Source: Pseudomonadota bacterium (GTDB taxonomy: Bacteria; Pseudomonadota; Alphaproteobacteria; Rhizobiales; Beijerinckiaceae). From it: 64,000 nucleotides of DNA. The notes below the pieces were generated by a model. The model was not told the origin of the DNA and did not search any database. It was given only the letters and a program-made list of their open reading frames with translations. The stretch is taken from the NCBI GenBank assembly GCA_021781815.1, contig JAJXWB010000005.1:124001-188000 (forward strand), read 5' to 3'. Both the position numbers and the translations under genes were made by a program. This document shows positions 8,654-17,582 of the stretch, one piece after another. Position 1 is the stretch's first letter. Each line of letters opens with the position of its first letter.

Positions 8654-9067
8654 TCAGGACCATTCAGTCGTATGTCCGTCCGGATAGATGCGCCACGCCC
8701 GGAGGCCGGATTTGGCGATAACAGTGTTGCCGGCTTTGGCCAGCGAAACCAGGTGCTTGAACATCATTGGCTGTCTCCACGCCATCTGGCGCGAGGGATC
8801 GCACACGGCCTGATAGTCGTCGGAATCGGGATCCTCGAACAGGATCACGCCGGTCTTGTCCGGCCTCAGTTGCGGACCGAGATCGCGCTCCAGTTTCCAG
8901 TCGCATTCGAAATCGCGGCAGACCTGCGGGCGCTCTGCGTAGATCGAGCAGCCGCCATCCTTCCAATGCTTGCACAGCTCGCCCATCGGCTTGTTGAAAT
9001 AGTCGATTTCGAGCGACCGGCAGCACATGTTGCAACCGCCGCAGGATTTACCGGGAATGCCAGCCAT
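8654..9067 (-). CDS. YkgJ-family cysteine cluster protein
   Basis: Small cytoplasmic protein (about 137 aa) with a Cys-rich metal-binding region: CGGCNMCCRS near the N-terminus, then C in GELCKHW, GGCSIY, QVCRDFEC. This spacing is the YkgJ/CxxCxxCC family pattern, thought to bind zinc or an iron-sulfur cluster; the role is unknown. The ATG at 9067 gives MAGIPGKSCGG, the usual start of alphaproteobacterial members; an ATG at 9103 would add 12 residues and has no visible ribosome binding site. It is convergent with the DMT gene. Confidence 0.75.
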   Translation of the reverse strand: MAGIPGKSCGGCNMCCRSLEIDYFNKPMGELCKHWKDGGCSIYAERPQVCRDFECDWKLERDLGPQLRPDKTGVILFEDPDSDDYQAVCDPSRQMAWRQPMMFKHLVSLAKAGNTVIAKSGLRAWRIYPDGHTTEWS

Positions 9068-9139
9068 GACCGCTTTCTTCGCTGCCGAATCGTGATCTCG
9101 CATTGTGGGCGCGAGCGCGTCACATGCAAGCGGAGCGCG

Positions 9140-9463
9140 TCAGGCGGCGTCTGTGGCGAGCAGGTCCGGCCGCTTCACCTCGATTTCGATGAAGGCGATC
9201 CTGTGCGGCGATCCGTTCTGCACGTCGTGCTGGACGCCGGCCGGGCGCGAATAACTCGCGCCCGCCGTCATCGGCCGGTCCAGGACGACGCCATCCGTCT
9301 CCGTGCGCAGATTGCCGTCTGTCAGCATGACCACGAAATAGGGCCAGCCGTGCCGGTGCAGGCCGGTGACGGCGCTCGGTTCAAAGTCCCAGCGTGTGAT
9401 ACGGACGGCGTCGTCGTCCTGCAATTGAGTGGGTACGGCGGGGATGTCGCAAACGAAGGGCAT
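9140..9463 (-). CDS. Single-domain cupin protein
   Basis: Product of 107 aa consisting of one small cupin barrel. The first cupin motif is HRHGWPYFVVMLTDG (about residues 35-50) and the second includes GVQHDV (about residue 82). The histidines could bind a metal. It is close in layout to small cupins annotated as BauB-like, but no neighbour points to a pathway. It lies 72 bases upstream of the cysteine-cluster gene on the same strand and may be cotranscribed with it. Confidence 0.65.
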   Translation of the reverse strand: MPFVCDIPAVPTQLQDDDAVRITRWDFEPSAVTGLHRHGWPYFVVMLTDGNLRTETDGVVLDRPMTAGASYSRPAGVQHDVQNGSPHRIAFIEIEVKRPDLLATDAA

Positions 9464-9616
9464 GGGCCGCAGTGTGACGGATTCGTCAGTCCGGTGAAAG
9501 CCGCCCTGTCACATTCCAATCTCAGGATTGCGGATATTGATCAGCGCGGCCAAGATCGCCCATGCTTCGTCGGACAGCGCGGTATTTCGGCGTAAGCCCC
9601 GTGAACGGAGATTTGG

Positions 9617-10417
9617 ATGACCAGACATTTCAGAACCATCGCATTCGTCGCCCTGGTGGCTCTCTCCGCAACAGGCGATGGCGCTGTCGCCGCGCAATGC
9701 GGATCGAACGCGGCGGGGTTTGGCGCGTGGAAGGAGGAATTCGCGCAGGAAGCCAAGGGCAGGGTAGGCGCTGCGGCGATCTCGGCCCTGATGGGAACCA
9801 GCTACGCCACCGCCACCATCAGGGCGGACCGTGGGCTGAAAAGCTTCCACCTGCCGCTCGAAGCCTTCATGGCCAAACGCGGCGGCGCGGCGATCGTCGC
9901 GCGCGGGCGCTCGCTCCGGCAGTCCAACGCGGCCCTGTTCGCCTCGATCCAGAATCGTTATGGCGTGCCGCCAGGACCGTTGCTCGCGATCTGGGGCATG
10001 GAGACGGGTTTCGGCAGCCAGCACGGCAACCAGAACGTCCTGTCCTCCATCGCGACCCTGGCCTACGACTGCCGGCGCTCCGCCTATTTCACCGACCAGC
10101 TCTATGCGGCGCTGAAATTGATCGACCGCGGCGAACTGTCTGCAAATACGCGCGGCTCCATGCACGGCGAAGTGGGCCAGACGCAGTTCCTGCCCAAGAC
10201 CATCCTGGAATACGGCGTCGGTAATCTGGAAACTTCCTCCGGCGCCCTGATGTCGACGGCGAACTTCCTGCGGGCGCACGGCTGGACCGCCGGCGCCGGC
10301 TATCAGCCCGGCGAAGCCAATTTCGCCGCGATCCAGGCGTGGAACGCTGCGACCGTCTACGAGCGCGCCATCGCGATCATCGGCCGCCAGATCGATGGAG
10401 GGGAAGCGCGCCGCTGA
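9617..10417 (+). CDS. Lytic murein transglycosylase, MltB family
   Basis: Periplasmic enzyme that cleaves peptidoglycan between MurNAc and GlcNAc to form anhydro-muropeptides. The 266-aa product has an N-terminal signal peptide (hydrophobic about residues 7-25, cleavage near AVAAQ). The MltB-type catalytic segment IWGMETGFGS follows (catalytic Glu at about residue 133), then the GEVGQTQFLP motif. It lacks the C-terminal peptidoglycan-binding domain found in longer MltB proteins. It is a single gene, divergent from the cupin. Confidence 0.85.
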   Translation: MTRHFRTIAFVALVALSATGDGAVAAQCGSNAAGFGAWKEEFAQEAKGRVGAAAISALMGTSYATATIRADRGLKSFHLPLEAFMAKRGGAAIVARGRSLRQSNAALFASIQNRYGVPPGPLLAIWGMETGFGSQHGNQNVLSSIATLAYDCRRSAYFTDQLYAALKLIDRGELSANTRGSMHGEVGQTQFLPKTILEYGVGNLETSSGALMSTANFLRAHGWTAGAGYQPGEANFAAIQAWNAATVYERAIAIIGRQIDGGEARR

Positions 10418-10483
10418 CCGCGCGCGCTTGACTCGCCGCCATGCCTGCGCCACTCCACCGCGCAAATCGCAGGGAGGACGCTT

Positions 10484-11431
10484 GTGGCGACAGCATTGGT
10501 ATTTCCCGGACAGGGATCGCAGTCCGTCGGCATGGGCAAGGCGCTGGCCGACGCCTTTCCTGTCGCGCGCGACACCTTTGAGGAAGTCGATGCGGCGCTC
10601 GGAGAAAAGCTTTCGCGTCTCATGTTCGAGGGGCCGGAGGCCGACCTCGTTCTGACGGCCAACGCGCAGCCCGCCCTGATGGCGGTGTCGATCGCCGCGC
10701 TGCGGGTGCTCGAAAAGGAAGCGGGCCTCGATCTCGCGCGCGATGCGAAATTCGTCGCGGGCCATTCGCTCGGCGAATATTCGGCGCTCGCCGCCGCCGG
10801 GGCCTTTTCGCTTGCGGATACGGCGCGGCTGCTGCGCCTGCGCGGGCGCGCCATGCAGCAGGCGGTTCCGGTCGGCGAGGGCGCCATGGCCGCGCTGCTC
10901 GGCCTCGATTTCGACGCAGGCGTCGCGGTCGCCGCGGAAGCGCAGGCCGAGGTCGGCGGCGTCTGCCAGGTCGCCAACGACAACGGCGGCGGGCAGGTCG
11001 TCGTGTCAGGCTCGAAGGCTGCGGTCGAAAAGGCGATCGAGATCGCAAGGACGCGCGGCGCCAAACGGGCGATGATGCTCGCGGTTTCCGCGCCCTTCCA
11101 TTGCGCGCTGATGCAGCCGGCGGCCGACGCCATGGCCGCCGCGCTGGCCGGGACTACCATCCACGCCCCCAAAATTCCCATCGTCGCCAATGTCGTGGCG
11201 AGCGCCGTGACCGACCCTGCGGAAATCCGCGACCTGCTGATCCGGCAGGTGACGGGGACAGTGCGCTGGCGCGAATGCGTGAGCTACATGGCCGCTCATG
11301 ACGTGGATCGTTTCGTCGAACTCGGCGCCGGCAAGGTTCTGACCGGACTCCTGAAGCGCATTGCGGGCGGCGCGAGCGGCGTCGCAATCGGGGCGCCGAC
11401 CGATGTCGAGGCCTACAAGGCCGCGCTCTGA
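10484..11431 (+). CDS. fabD: Malonyl-CoA:ACP transacylase
   Basis: Transfers malonyl groups from CoA to acyl carrier protein, which supplies the chain-extender unit for type II fatty acid synthesis. The 315-aa product starts with a GTG codon, then ATALVFPGQGSQSVGMG, the FabD N-terminal signature. The nucleophile serine is in GHSLGEYS (about residue 92) and the catalytic histidine in SAPFHC. An AGGGAGG-type ribosome binding site lies just upstream of the GTG. It is the first gene of the fabD-fabG-acpP-fabF block. Confidence 0.95.
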   Translation: MATALVFPGQGSQSVGMGKALADAFPVARDTFEEVDAALGEKLSRLMFEGPEADLVLTANAQPALMAVSIAALRVLEKEAGLDLARDAKFVAGHSLGEYSALAAAGAFSLADTARLLRLRGRAMQQAVPVGEGAMAALLGLDFDAGVAVAAEAQAEVGGVCQVANDNGGGQVVVSGSKAAVEKAIEIARTRGAKRAMMLAVSAPFHCALMQPAADAMAAALAGTTIHAPKIPIVANVVASAVTDPAEIRDLLIRQVTGTVRWRECVSYMAAHDVDRFVELGAGKVLTGLLKRIAGGASGVAIGAPTDVEAYKAAL

Positions 11432-11455
11432 GCGGTTGAACGAGGAGAAGCGGAC

Positions 11456-12193
11456 ATGTTCGATCTGACGGGCAAGACGGCGCTGGTCACGGGCGCATCG
11501 GGCGGAATAGGCGCGGCCATCGCCCGCACGCTGCACGCGCAGGGCGCGGCTGTGGCGCTGTCGGGCACGCGCGTCGCGGCGCTGGAATCGCTTGCGGGCG
11601 AACTTGGCGGGCGCGTCCATGTCACGCCCTGCGATCTCTCCGACAAGGAATCGGTCGAAAGGCTGATTCCGGCTGCGGAAGCCGCGATGGGCCAGGTCGA
11701 CATTCTCGTCAACAACGCCGGCCTTACGCGCGACGGCCTGTTCCTGCGCATGAAGGACGACGACTGGGACACAGTGATCGCCGTAAACCTGACCGCGACC
11801 TTTCGTCTCGCTCGCGCCGCCGTGAAGGGCATGATGAAGCGCCGCGGCGGTCGCATCATCTCGATCACCTCGATCGTGGGCGTGACCGGCAATCCCGGCC
11901 AGGGCAATTACGCCGCGTCCAAGGCTGGCATGATCGGTATGAGCAAGTCGCTCGCCGCCGAGGTCGCTTCGCGCGGCGTGACGGTCAATTGTGTCGCGCC
12001 CGGCTTCATCGAAAGCCCGATGACGGATGCGCTCAACGACAAGCAGAAAGAGGCGATTCTGACGCAGGTTCCCGCTGGAAAGCTGGGGCAGGGCGCGGAT
12101 GTCGCGGCCGCTGTGGCCTATCTTGCCAGCGCAGAGGCGCAGTACGTCACTGGCCAGACGCTGCATGTCAACGGCGGAATGGCAATGATTTGA
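11456..12193 (+). CDS. fabG: 3-oxoacyl-ACP reductase
   Basis: NADPH-dependent short-chain dehydrogenase that reduces 3-ketoacyl-ACP in fatty acid elongation. The 245-aa product has the cofactor motif TGASGGIG (about residues 12-19), NNAG, the catalytic serine in ISITSIVG, and the YxxxK pair in GNYAASKAG (Tyr about residue 152). It lies 24 bases after fabD and is preceded by a GAGGAG ribosome binding site, so the two genes are probably cotranscribed. Confidence 0.95.
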   Translation: MFDLTGKTALVTGASGGIGAAIARTLHAQGAAVALSGTRVAALESLAGELGGRVHVTPCDLSDKESVERLIPAAEAAMGQVDILVNNAGLTRDGLFLRMKDDDWDTVIAVNLTATFRLARAAVKGMMKRRGGRIISITSIVGVTGNPGQGNYAASKAGMIGMSKSLAAEVASRGVTVNCVAPGFIESPMTDALNDKQKEAILTQVPAGKLGQGADVAAAVAYLASAEAQYVTGQTLHVNGGMAMI

Positions 12194-12426
12194 GGCGATT
12201 GCCTGCAAGTCGCCAGTTCCGTGGACAAGTCGGGCGCAGGCTTGGGGCTACTGGCGAGGCTGCGGGAAGTGTGTTATCGCAGCCCCGGAATTCGTCGGGG
12301 AGCTGTCGCCAAACGCTGCGAACGGGTCTGTACGCCTGCTTCTCAGCGCCGTCGCCCAACTTTCCGCGTGAGACTCCGGGGCCTAGCCCCTGCTATCTGT
12401 AACTGATCTGATGAGGACTTGATCAC
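12194..12426 (+). promoter_or_regulatory. fabG-acpP spacer, probable acpP promoter region
   Basis: A 233-base spacer with no supported gene. It contains a short inverted repeat CCCCG/CGGGG at 12283-12300 without a T-run. acpP is usually expressed far above fabG, so an internal promoter is expected here. I see no strong consensus boxes, so its location is inference. Confidence 0.35.
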
Positions 12427-12666
12427 ATGAGCGATGTCGCCGAGCGCGTGAAGAAAATCGTTGTCGAACATCTCGGCGTTGAAGCCGACAAGGTCGTCGA
12501 CAACGCCAACTTCATCGAGGATCTGGGAGCGGATTCGCTCGACACGGTCGAACTCGTCATGGCGTTCGAGGAAGAATTCGGCGTCGAGATTCCCGATGAT
12601 GCGGCGGAGACCATCGTCACGGTCGGCGACGCCGTAAAATTCCTCGAAAAGGCGACAGCCGCCTGA
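12427..12666 (+). CDS. acpP: Acyl carrier protein
   Basis: Small acidic carrier (79 aa) that holds growing acyl chains on a phosphopantetheine arm. The attachment serine is in the conserved [10 protein letters not shown] motif (about residues 36-45). Length, acidity and the following [13 protein letters not shown] segment are typical of AcpP. It lies between fabG and fabF, the normal order. Confidence 0.97.
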   Translation: MSDVAERVKKIVVEHLGVEADKVVDNANFIEDLGADSLDTVELVMAFEEEFGVEIPDDAAETIVTVGDAVKFLEKATAA

Positions 12667-12700
12667 CGGCGGCCTCCGTGTCCCAGGACAGGCGTTGCTG

Positions 12701-13975
12701 ATGTCTGCGCTGCGCAGGGTGGTCGTTACGGGTCTGGGCATGGTCTCGCCGCTGGGGAGCAGCGTCGAGACCTCCTGGCGCAGGCTCATCGCCGGAGAAA
12801 ACGGCTTCGGCCGCATGCAGGGCTTCGAGGTGGACGATCTGCCATGCCAGATCGCCGCGCAGATTCAGCGCGGCGACGGTTCCGGCGGCACGTTCAATCC
12901 CGACGCCTGGATGGAGCCGAAAGAGCAGCGCAAGGTCGACGATTTCATTCTCTACGCCATGGCCGCCTCGACCCAGGCGCTCGCGGACGCGAACTGGAAG
13001 CCGACCAGCTACGAACAGCAGATTTCGACCGGCGTCATGTTCGGGTCTGGAATCGGCGGCCTGTCGGGCATCGCCGATACGTCTCTTCTGCTCAAGGATC
13101 GCGGCCCGCGCCGCGTCTCGCCGTTCTTCATTCCGGGCCGGCTGATCAATCTCGCCTCCGGCTATGTGTCGATCGCGCACGGTCTGAAAGGCCCGAATCA
13201 TGCAGTGGTCACGGCCTGTTCCTCGGGCGCGCACGCCATTGGCGACGCCGCGCGCCTGATCGCGCTCGGCGATGCGGAAGTCATGGTGGCTGGCGGGGCC
13301 GAATCGGCGATCTGCCGCATCGGCATTGCGGGCTTCGCCGCCTGCAAGGCGCTCTGCACCACCTTCAACGATCGTCCCTCGCAGGGCTCGCGCCCCTATG
13401 ACCGCGACCGCGACGGCTTCGTGATGGGCGAGGGCGCGGGCGCAGTCATTCTCGAATCGCTCGAACACGCGCAGGCGCGCGGCGCGCGCATCTACGCCGA
13501 ACTCGTCGGTTACGGCATGTCGGGCGACGCCTATCACATCACAGCGCCATCGGAAGACGGCGACGGCGCCTTCCGCTGCATGGCGGCCGCTCTCAAGCGC
13601 GCCGGCATGACGCCCGCCGACATTGATTACGTCAATGCGCACGGCACCTCGACCATGGCCGACGGCATCGAACTTGGCGCCGTCGAGCGTCTGCTTGGCG
13701 ATGCGGCGTCGAAGACCTCGATGTCTTCGACAAAGTCAGCGATTGGCCACCTGCTCGGCGCGGCCGGCGCCGTCGAGGCGATCTTTTCGATCCTTGCGAT
13801 GCGCGACCAGATCGCGCCGCCCACCCTCAATCTCGACAATCCGTCCGTCGAGACGAAGATCGATCTCGTTCCGCACAAGGCGCGCAAGCGCGAGATCCGC
13901 GCTGCGCTTTCCAATTCTTTTGGCTTCGGCGGAACCAACGCTTCGCTGATTTTCGTCGGTCCGCCGGGCGCGTAA
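12701..13975 (+). CDS. fabF: 3-oxoacyl-ACP synthase II
   Basis: Condensing enzyme (424 aa) that elongates acyl-ACP with malonyl-ACP. The catalytic triad is visible: Cys in VTACSSGAHA, His in NAHGTSTMA and His in KSAIGHLLGAAGA. The C-terminal GFGGTNASL closes the fold. The ATG at 12701 gives MSALRRVVVTGLG, the standard start; reading begins two codons earlier only if TTG is used. It follows acpP by 34 bases. Confidence 0.95.
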   Translation: MSALRRVVVTGLGMVSPLGSSVETSWRRLIAGENGFGRMQGFEVDDLPCQIAAQIQRGDGSGGTFNPDAWMEPKEQRKVDDFILYAMAASTQALADANWKPTSYEQQISTGVMFGSGIGGLSGIADTSLLLKDRGPRRVSPFFIPGRLINLASGYVSIAHGLKGPNHAVVTACSSGAHAIGDAARLIALGDAEVMVAGGAESAICRIGIAGFAACKALCTTFNDRPSQGSRPYDRDRDGFVMGEGAGAVILESLEHAQARGARIYAELVGYGMSGDAYHITAPSEDGDGAFRCMAAALKRAGMTPADIDYVNAHGTSTMADGIELGAVERLLGDAASKTSMSSTKSAIGHLLGAAGAVEAIFSILAMRDQIAPPTLNLDNPSVETKIDLVPHKARKREIRAALSNSFGFGGTNASLIFVGPPGA

Positions 13976-13992
13976 GCGTAGCCGCCCGGCGG
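13961..13992 (+). terminator. Strong hairpin spanning the fabF stop codon
   Basis: Perfect 10-bp inverted repeat CCGCCGGGCG / CGCCCGGCGG with a 12-base loop that contains the fabF stop. There is no T-run after it, so it is at most a Rho-assisted terminator or an mRNA 3'-end stabiliser before mltG, which begins 62 bases on. Confidence 0.4.
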
Positions 13993-14053
13993 CGCGGCAT
14001 CCATATTTCGCCACAAATCGGCGTAGTGTCGGCTGGAAGGCAATGGATTCGCG

Positions 14054-15856
14054 ATGAGCACGCCTGAAACCGACAATTCGGGGCTTCCGCCAGAGCCGCC
14101 AGCAGCGCGCGGCGGTCTGTTTGCGAGTCGACGAAGCCTGAAGAGCCCCAAGGAAGCGCTGCAGCCCGAAGCTGCGCCGCCGCCGCCGCCGAAAAAGAAG
14201 CAACGCGAAGGCGCGCTGTCCGCATTTTCGGGATTTCTTTCGTTCCTTCTCGTCCTGTGCGTCGGCGCGGGCTTCGGCCTCGTCGCCTTGCAGAAGAAGA
14301 TTCGCGAACCCGGCCCGCTCGCTGCCGACAAGGTCGTCTACATTGCGCCGGGAACGGATTTTCCCGACATCATTTCACAGCTCTACAGCGAGGGCGTGAT
14401 CGACAGCCCGACGCTGCTGAACGCCGAACTGGTCATCGAGGGCGCGCGCTCGAAGCTCAAGGCCGGCGAATATCTGTTCCATCAGAACGCGACCATGCGC
14501 GAGGTTCTCGACGCACTGGTGAACGGTCGGCAGATCCTGCACGCGGTCACGATCCCCGAGGGTCTGACCAGCCAGCAGATCGTCGATCGTCTGCGAGGGA
14601 ACGAATTCCTGCTCGGCGAAGCCAGGGACATTCCGCCGGAGGGCTCGCTTCTGCCCGAAACCTACAAGGTTCCGCGCGGCTATGCGGTCAGCAAGCTGCT
14701 CAAGGACATGCAGGAGTCCGAGAAAAAGCTGCTCGATCAGGTCTGGGCGCGCCGCAGCCCCGATCTGCCGCTCCATTCGCCCTACGAGTTGCTGACGCTG
14801 GCCTCGATCGTCGAGAAAGAGACCGGCAAGGCCGACGAGCGGCCGCGCGTCGCCGGCGTGTTCGTCAACCGCCTGCAGAAGCACATGCGTCTGCAGTCCG
14901 ATCCGACAATCGTCTATGGGCTCGTCGGCGGACGCGGCACGCTTGGACGCGGCATCCTTCGATCCGAAGTCGACAAGTGGACGCCCTACAATACCTATGC
15001 GGTCGACGGCCTGCCGCCGGGGCCGATCGCCAATCCCGGCCGCGCCGCGCTCGAAGCCGTGGCCAACCCGTCGCGGACGCAGGATCTGTATTTCGTCGCC
15101 GATGGTTCGGGCGGACACGTCTTCGCAGGCAGCCTCGACGAGCATGCGCGCAACGTCGCGCGCTGGCGCCAGATCGAACGGGATGCGCGCGAGAAGGGCG
15201 CCGCCGCGGACGTCGACCGCGCGCAGCCGGCGACTGTGGCGCCAGCCCCCGTCGCACCGCTGAAACCCGGTCAGCAACGCAGCGAGCGTGGTCCGAACGC
15301 CGTCTTCGGCGCGCTCGTCGCCGCCGATGGGGCGGGTCAGTCGTTCCGTCTGGCGCCGCCAGGTCTGGCTTCGGAGGATGCCGCCGCGGCGCTTGCAATC
15401 GTGCGCCCGGTCATGCCGCCGCCGGAAGACATCGAAGCGCTCGCGACATACGATAATGCGCAGTCTGCTTTCGCGACGACGTCCGTATCGGCAGGCGAGC
15501 GTAGACCCATCACCGCTTCTTTCGCCGACCCCGGCATCAAGGTTCTCGGCGTCAGCGACGAGGATGTGCTGGACGGACCGGCGACGGATGGAAATCCCGA
15601 TACCTATCCGGTGTCGCCAAAAGCTCTTGCCGAACAGAGGGCGCGCGCCGCGAAGCTCGGACTGACTCCGGTCGCCGGCGCCATGCCCGATGAGCCGCTC
15701 GGCCAGGCCACGCCCGTCGTCAACGCACAGGCCTCCGACGCGCGGCGAACCCGCGCGTTCGATGCGTCGGAAGGGACGGCGCTCGATCCGCTCCGCAACA
15801 AGACCTGGGATCTGAACTCGCCAAAAGATGTTCCGAGCGTGATGTCCTATCATTGA
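14054..15856 (+). CDS. mltG: Endolytic transglycosylase MltG (YceG-like), long C-terminal tail
   Basis: Inner-membrane enzyme that cuts nascent peptidoglycan and may set glycan strand length. The 600-aa product has a cytoplasmic proline/lysine-rich N-terminus, one membrane helix (about residues 57-78) and a periplasmic YceG domain. That domain carries the catalytic glutamate in LASIVEKETG (about residue 258) and the conserved LQSDPTIVYG and GPIANPGRAAL segments. Typical MltG is about 340-400 aa. Here about 220 residues of Ala/Pro-rich, low-complexity sequence follow the domain (about residue 385 onward). It follows fabF, as is common in alphaproteobacteria. Confidence 0.9.
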   Translation: MSTPETDNSGLPPEPPAARGGLFASRRSLKSPKEALQPEAAPPPPPKKKQREGALSAFSGFLSFLLVLCVGAGFGLVALQKKIREPGPLAADKVVYIAPGTDFPDIISQLYSEGVIDSPTLLNAELVIEGARSKLKAGEYLFHQNATMREVLDALVNGRQILHAVTIPEGLTSQQIVDRLRGNEFLLGEARDIPPEGSLLPETYKVPRGYAVSKLLKDMQESEKKLLDQVWARRSPDLPLHSPYELLTLASIVEKETGKADERPRVAGVFVNRLQKHMRLQSDPTIVYGLVGGRGTLGRGILRSEVDKWTPYNTYAVDGLPPGPIANPGRAALEAVANPSRTQDLYFVADGSGGHVFAGSLDEHARNVARWRQIERDAREKGAAADVDRAQPATVAPAPVAPLKPGQQRSERGPNAVFGALVAADGAGQSFRLAPPGLASEDAAAALAIVRPVMPPPEDIEALATYDNAQSAFATTSVSAGERRPITASFADPGIKVLGVSDEDVLDGPATDGNPDTYPVSPKALAEQRARAAKLGLTPVAGAMPDEPLGQATPVVNAQASDARRTRAFDASEGTALDPLRNKTWDLNSPKDVPSVMSYH

Positions 15857-15934
15857 AATCCAGCGCGCCGGTCCGGACGGACTCGGCAAGCGCGCCGGAT
15901 GATGATTTAAGGGCGCCCTGAAGAGCGAGGGCGC

Positions 15935-16819
15935 ATGACCATTTCCAGCATGACGGGCTTTGGCCGAAGCAGCGGGCGTTCCGGCGCCTGGAGCTGGGCT
16001 TGGGAAATACGCACCGTCAATTCCAAGGGGCTGGACCTGCGCCTTCGACTGCCTCCGGGATTCGATGCGATCGATGCGGAGGCGCGCGCAGCGATTTCCG
16101 CGGTCCTGCGCCGCGGCGCATGCCATGCCAACCTGACCGCGATACGCGAAAATGCTGGCGCCGACATCCGCATCAATCGGGCGGCGCTCGAATCGCTGAT
16201 CGGCGAACTGGCGCAAACGCCGCTCAACGCCAACGTGCGCCCGGCCTCGCTCGACGGCCTGCTCGCCGTGCGCGGAATCGTCGACTACCGCGAAGCCGAC
16301 GACGACGAGGCGGTCCAGGCGGCGCTCAACAAGGATATTCTGGCGGGCCTGCGCACGGCGCTGGATGCGGTGGTCGCCATGCGCTGCTCCGAAGGCGCCG
16401 CGATCGGCGCAGTCCTCGTCGATCGGGTCGCGCGTATCGCCGAACTCTCGCTCCAGGCTGAAGCGACGCCGGGGCGCGGCGCCGAAGCGGTCAAAGCGCG
16501 CATCGCCCGGCAGATCGACGCGCTTGGCCATACGCAGGGCCTCGATCCCGCCAGACTGCATCAGGAGGCGGTCCTCCTCGCCGCCCGCGCCGATATTCGC
16601 GAGGAACTGGACCGTCTGGCGGCGCACGCGAAGGCGGCGTCGGAATTGCTTGGAAAAGGCGGGGCGATTGGCCGCCGCCTTGATTTTCTTGCGCAGGAAC
16701 TGGGGCGCGAATCGAATACCCTGTGCGCCAAATCGAATGACGCCGCGTTGACCGCGATCGGCCTCGACCTGAAGGTCGAGGTCGAGCAGTTCCGCGAACA
16801 GGTTCAGAACATCGAGTAG
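15935..16819 (+). CDS. YicC-family protein
   Basis: Product of 294 aa with the family N-terminus ISSMTGFGRSSG and the C-terminal block GRRLDFLAQELGRESNTLC. E. coli YicC is an endoribonuclease linked to stationary-phase growth and small-RNA decay; the activity here is inferred from family. It ends six bases before gmk, and the yicC-gmk pair is widely conserved, so they are probably cotranscribed. Confidence 0.9.
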   Translation: MTISSMTGFGRSSGRSGAWSWAWEIRTVNSKGLDLRLRLPPGFDAIDAEARAAISAVLRRGACHANLTAIRENAGADIRINRAALESLIGELAQTPLNANVRPASLDGLLAVRGIVDYREADDDEAVQAALNKDILAGLRTALDAVVAMRCSEGAAIGAVLVDRVARIAELSLQAEATPGRGAEAVKARIARQIDALGHTQGLDPARLHQEAVLLAARADIREELDRLAAHAKAASELLGKGGAIGRRLDFLAQELGRESNTLCAKSNDAALTAIGLDLKVEVEQFREQVQNIE

Positions 16820-16824
16820 GCCGA

Positions 16825-17487
16825 ATGGACGCGAACGACCACGGGGATCAGGCGCAATCGCCGTTGCGGCGCGGCTTGATGCTGATTCTCTCCTCGCCGT
16901 CCGGCGCGGGCAAGACGACCCTGACGCGCATGCTGCTGCAGGCTCAAGGCCTTGACCTCACGCTCTCCATTTCGGTCACGACGCGCGCGAGACGGTCGAG
17001 CGAGGTCGACGGCATCCATTACAATTTCATCGGCCGGCCGCAGTTTGAGCGCATGCGCGATGGCGGCGAACTGCTGGAATGGGCCGAAGTGCATGGCAAT
17101 TTCTACGGCACGCCGCGCGCGCCGGTGGACGCGGTGCTGACGCAGGGCCGTGATGTGCTGTTCGACATCGACTACCAGGGCACGCAGCAGGTGCGCGAGA
17201 AGGTTCAGTCGGACGTCGTCACCGTTTTCATCCTGCCTCCATCGATGAAGGAGCTGCGCGCGCGGCTTGAGCGGCGCGCCGAGGATTCGGCGTCCACGAT
17301 CGAGAAGCGCCTCGAAAACGCGCGCAACGAAATCCGCCGATGGGTGCAGTACGATTACGTGCTGGTCAACGACGACATCCAGCAGACCTTCGACGAACTG
17401 CTCGCCATCCTGCGCGCCGAACGTCTGCGGCGGCCGAGACAGCAGCACGGGGTGGAGGCGTTCGTCGGGAAGTTGTTGTCGGAATAG
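16825..17487 (+). CDS. gmk: Guanylate kinase
   Basis: Converts GMP and ATP to GDP and ADP. The 220-aa product has the P-loop SSPSGAGKTTLTRM (about residues 15-28) and the GMP-binding region TTRARRSSEVDGIHYNF. The DFVLVNDD-like segment is YDYVLVNDD near the C-terminus. It lies directly after the yicC gene and converges on rsmA with a gap of about 95 bases that contains nothing recognisable. Confidence 0.96.
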   Translation: MDANDHGDQAQSPLRRGLMLILSSPSGAGKTTLTRMLLQAQGLDLTLSISVTTRARRSSEVDGIHYNFIGRPQFERMRDGGELLEWAEVHGNFYGTPRAPVDAVLTQGRDVLFDIDYQGTQQVREKVQSDVVTVFILPPSMKELRARLERRAEDSASTIEKRLENARNEIRRWVQYDYVLVNDDIQQTFDELLAILRAERLRRPRQQHGVEAFVGKLLSE

Positions 17488-17582
17488 AGAGCGGGCCGTT
17501 CATCGCGAGACGTCGACAGGCGTGGATTTCGCCGCGGATCGCGAACAGGCCAGTCCCGAATATTTGCAGACGCAACGTGTCG

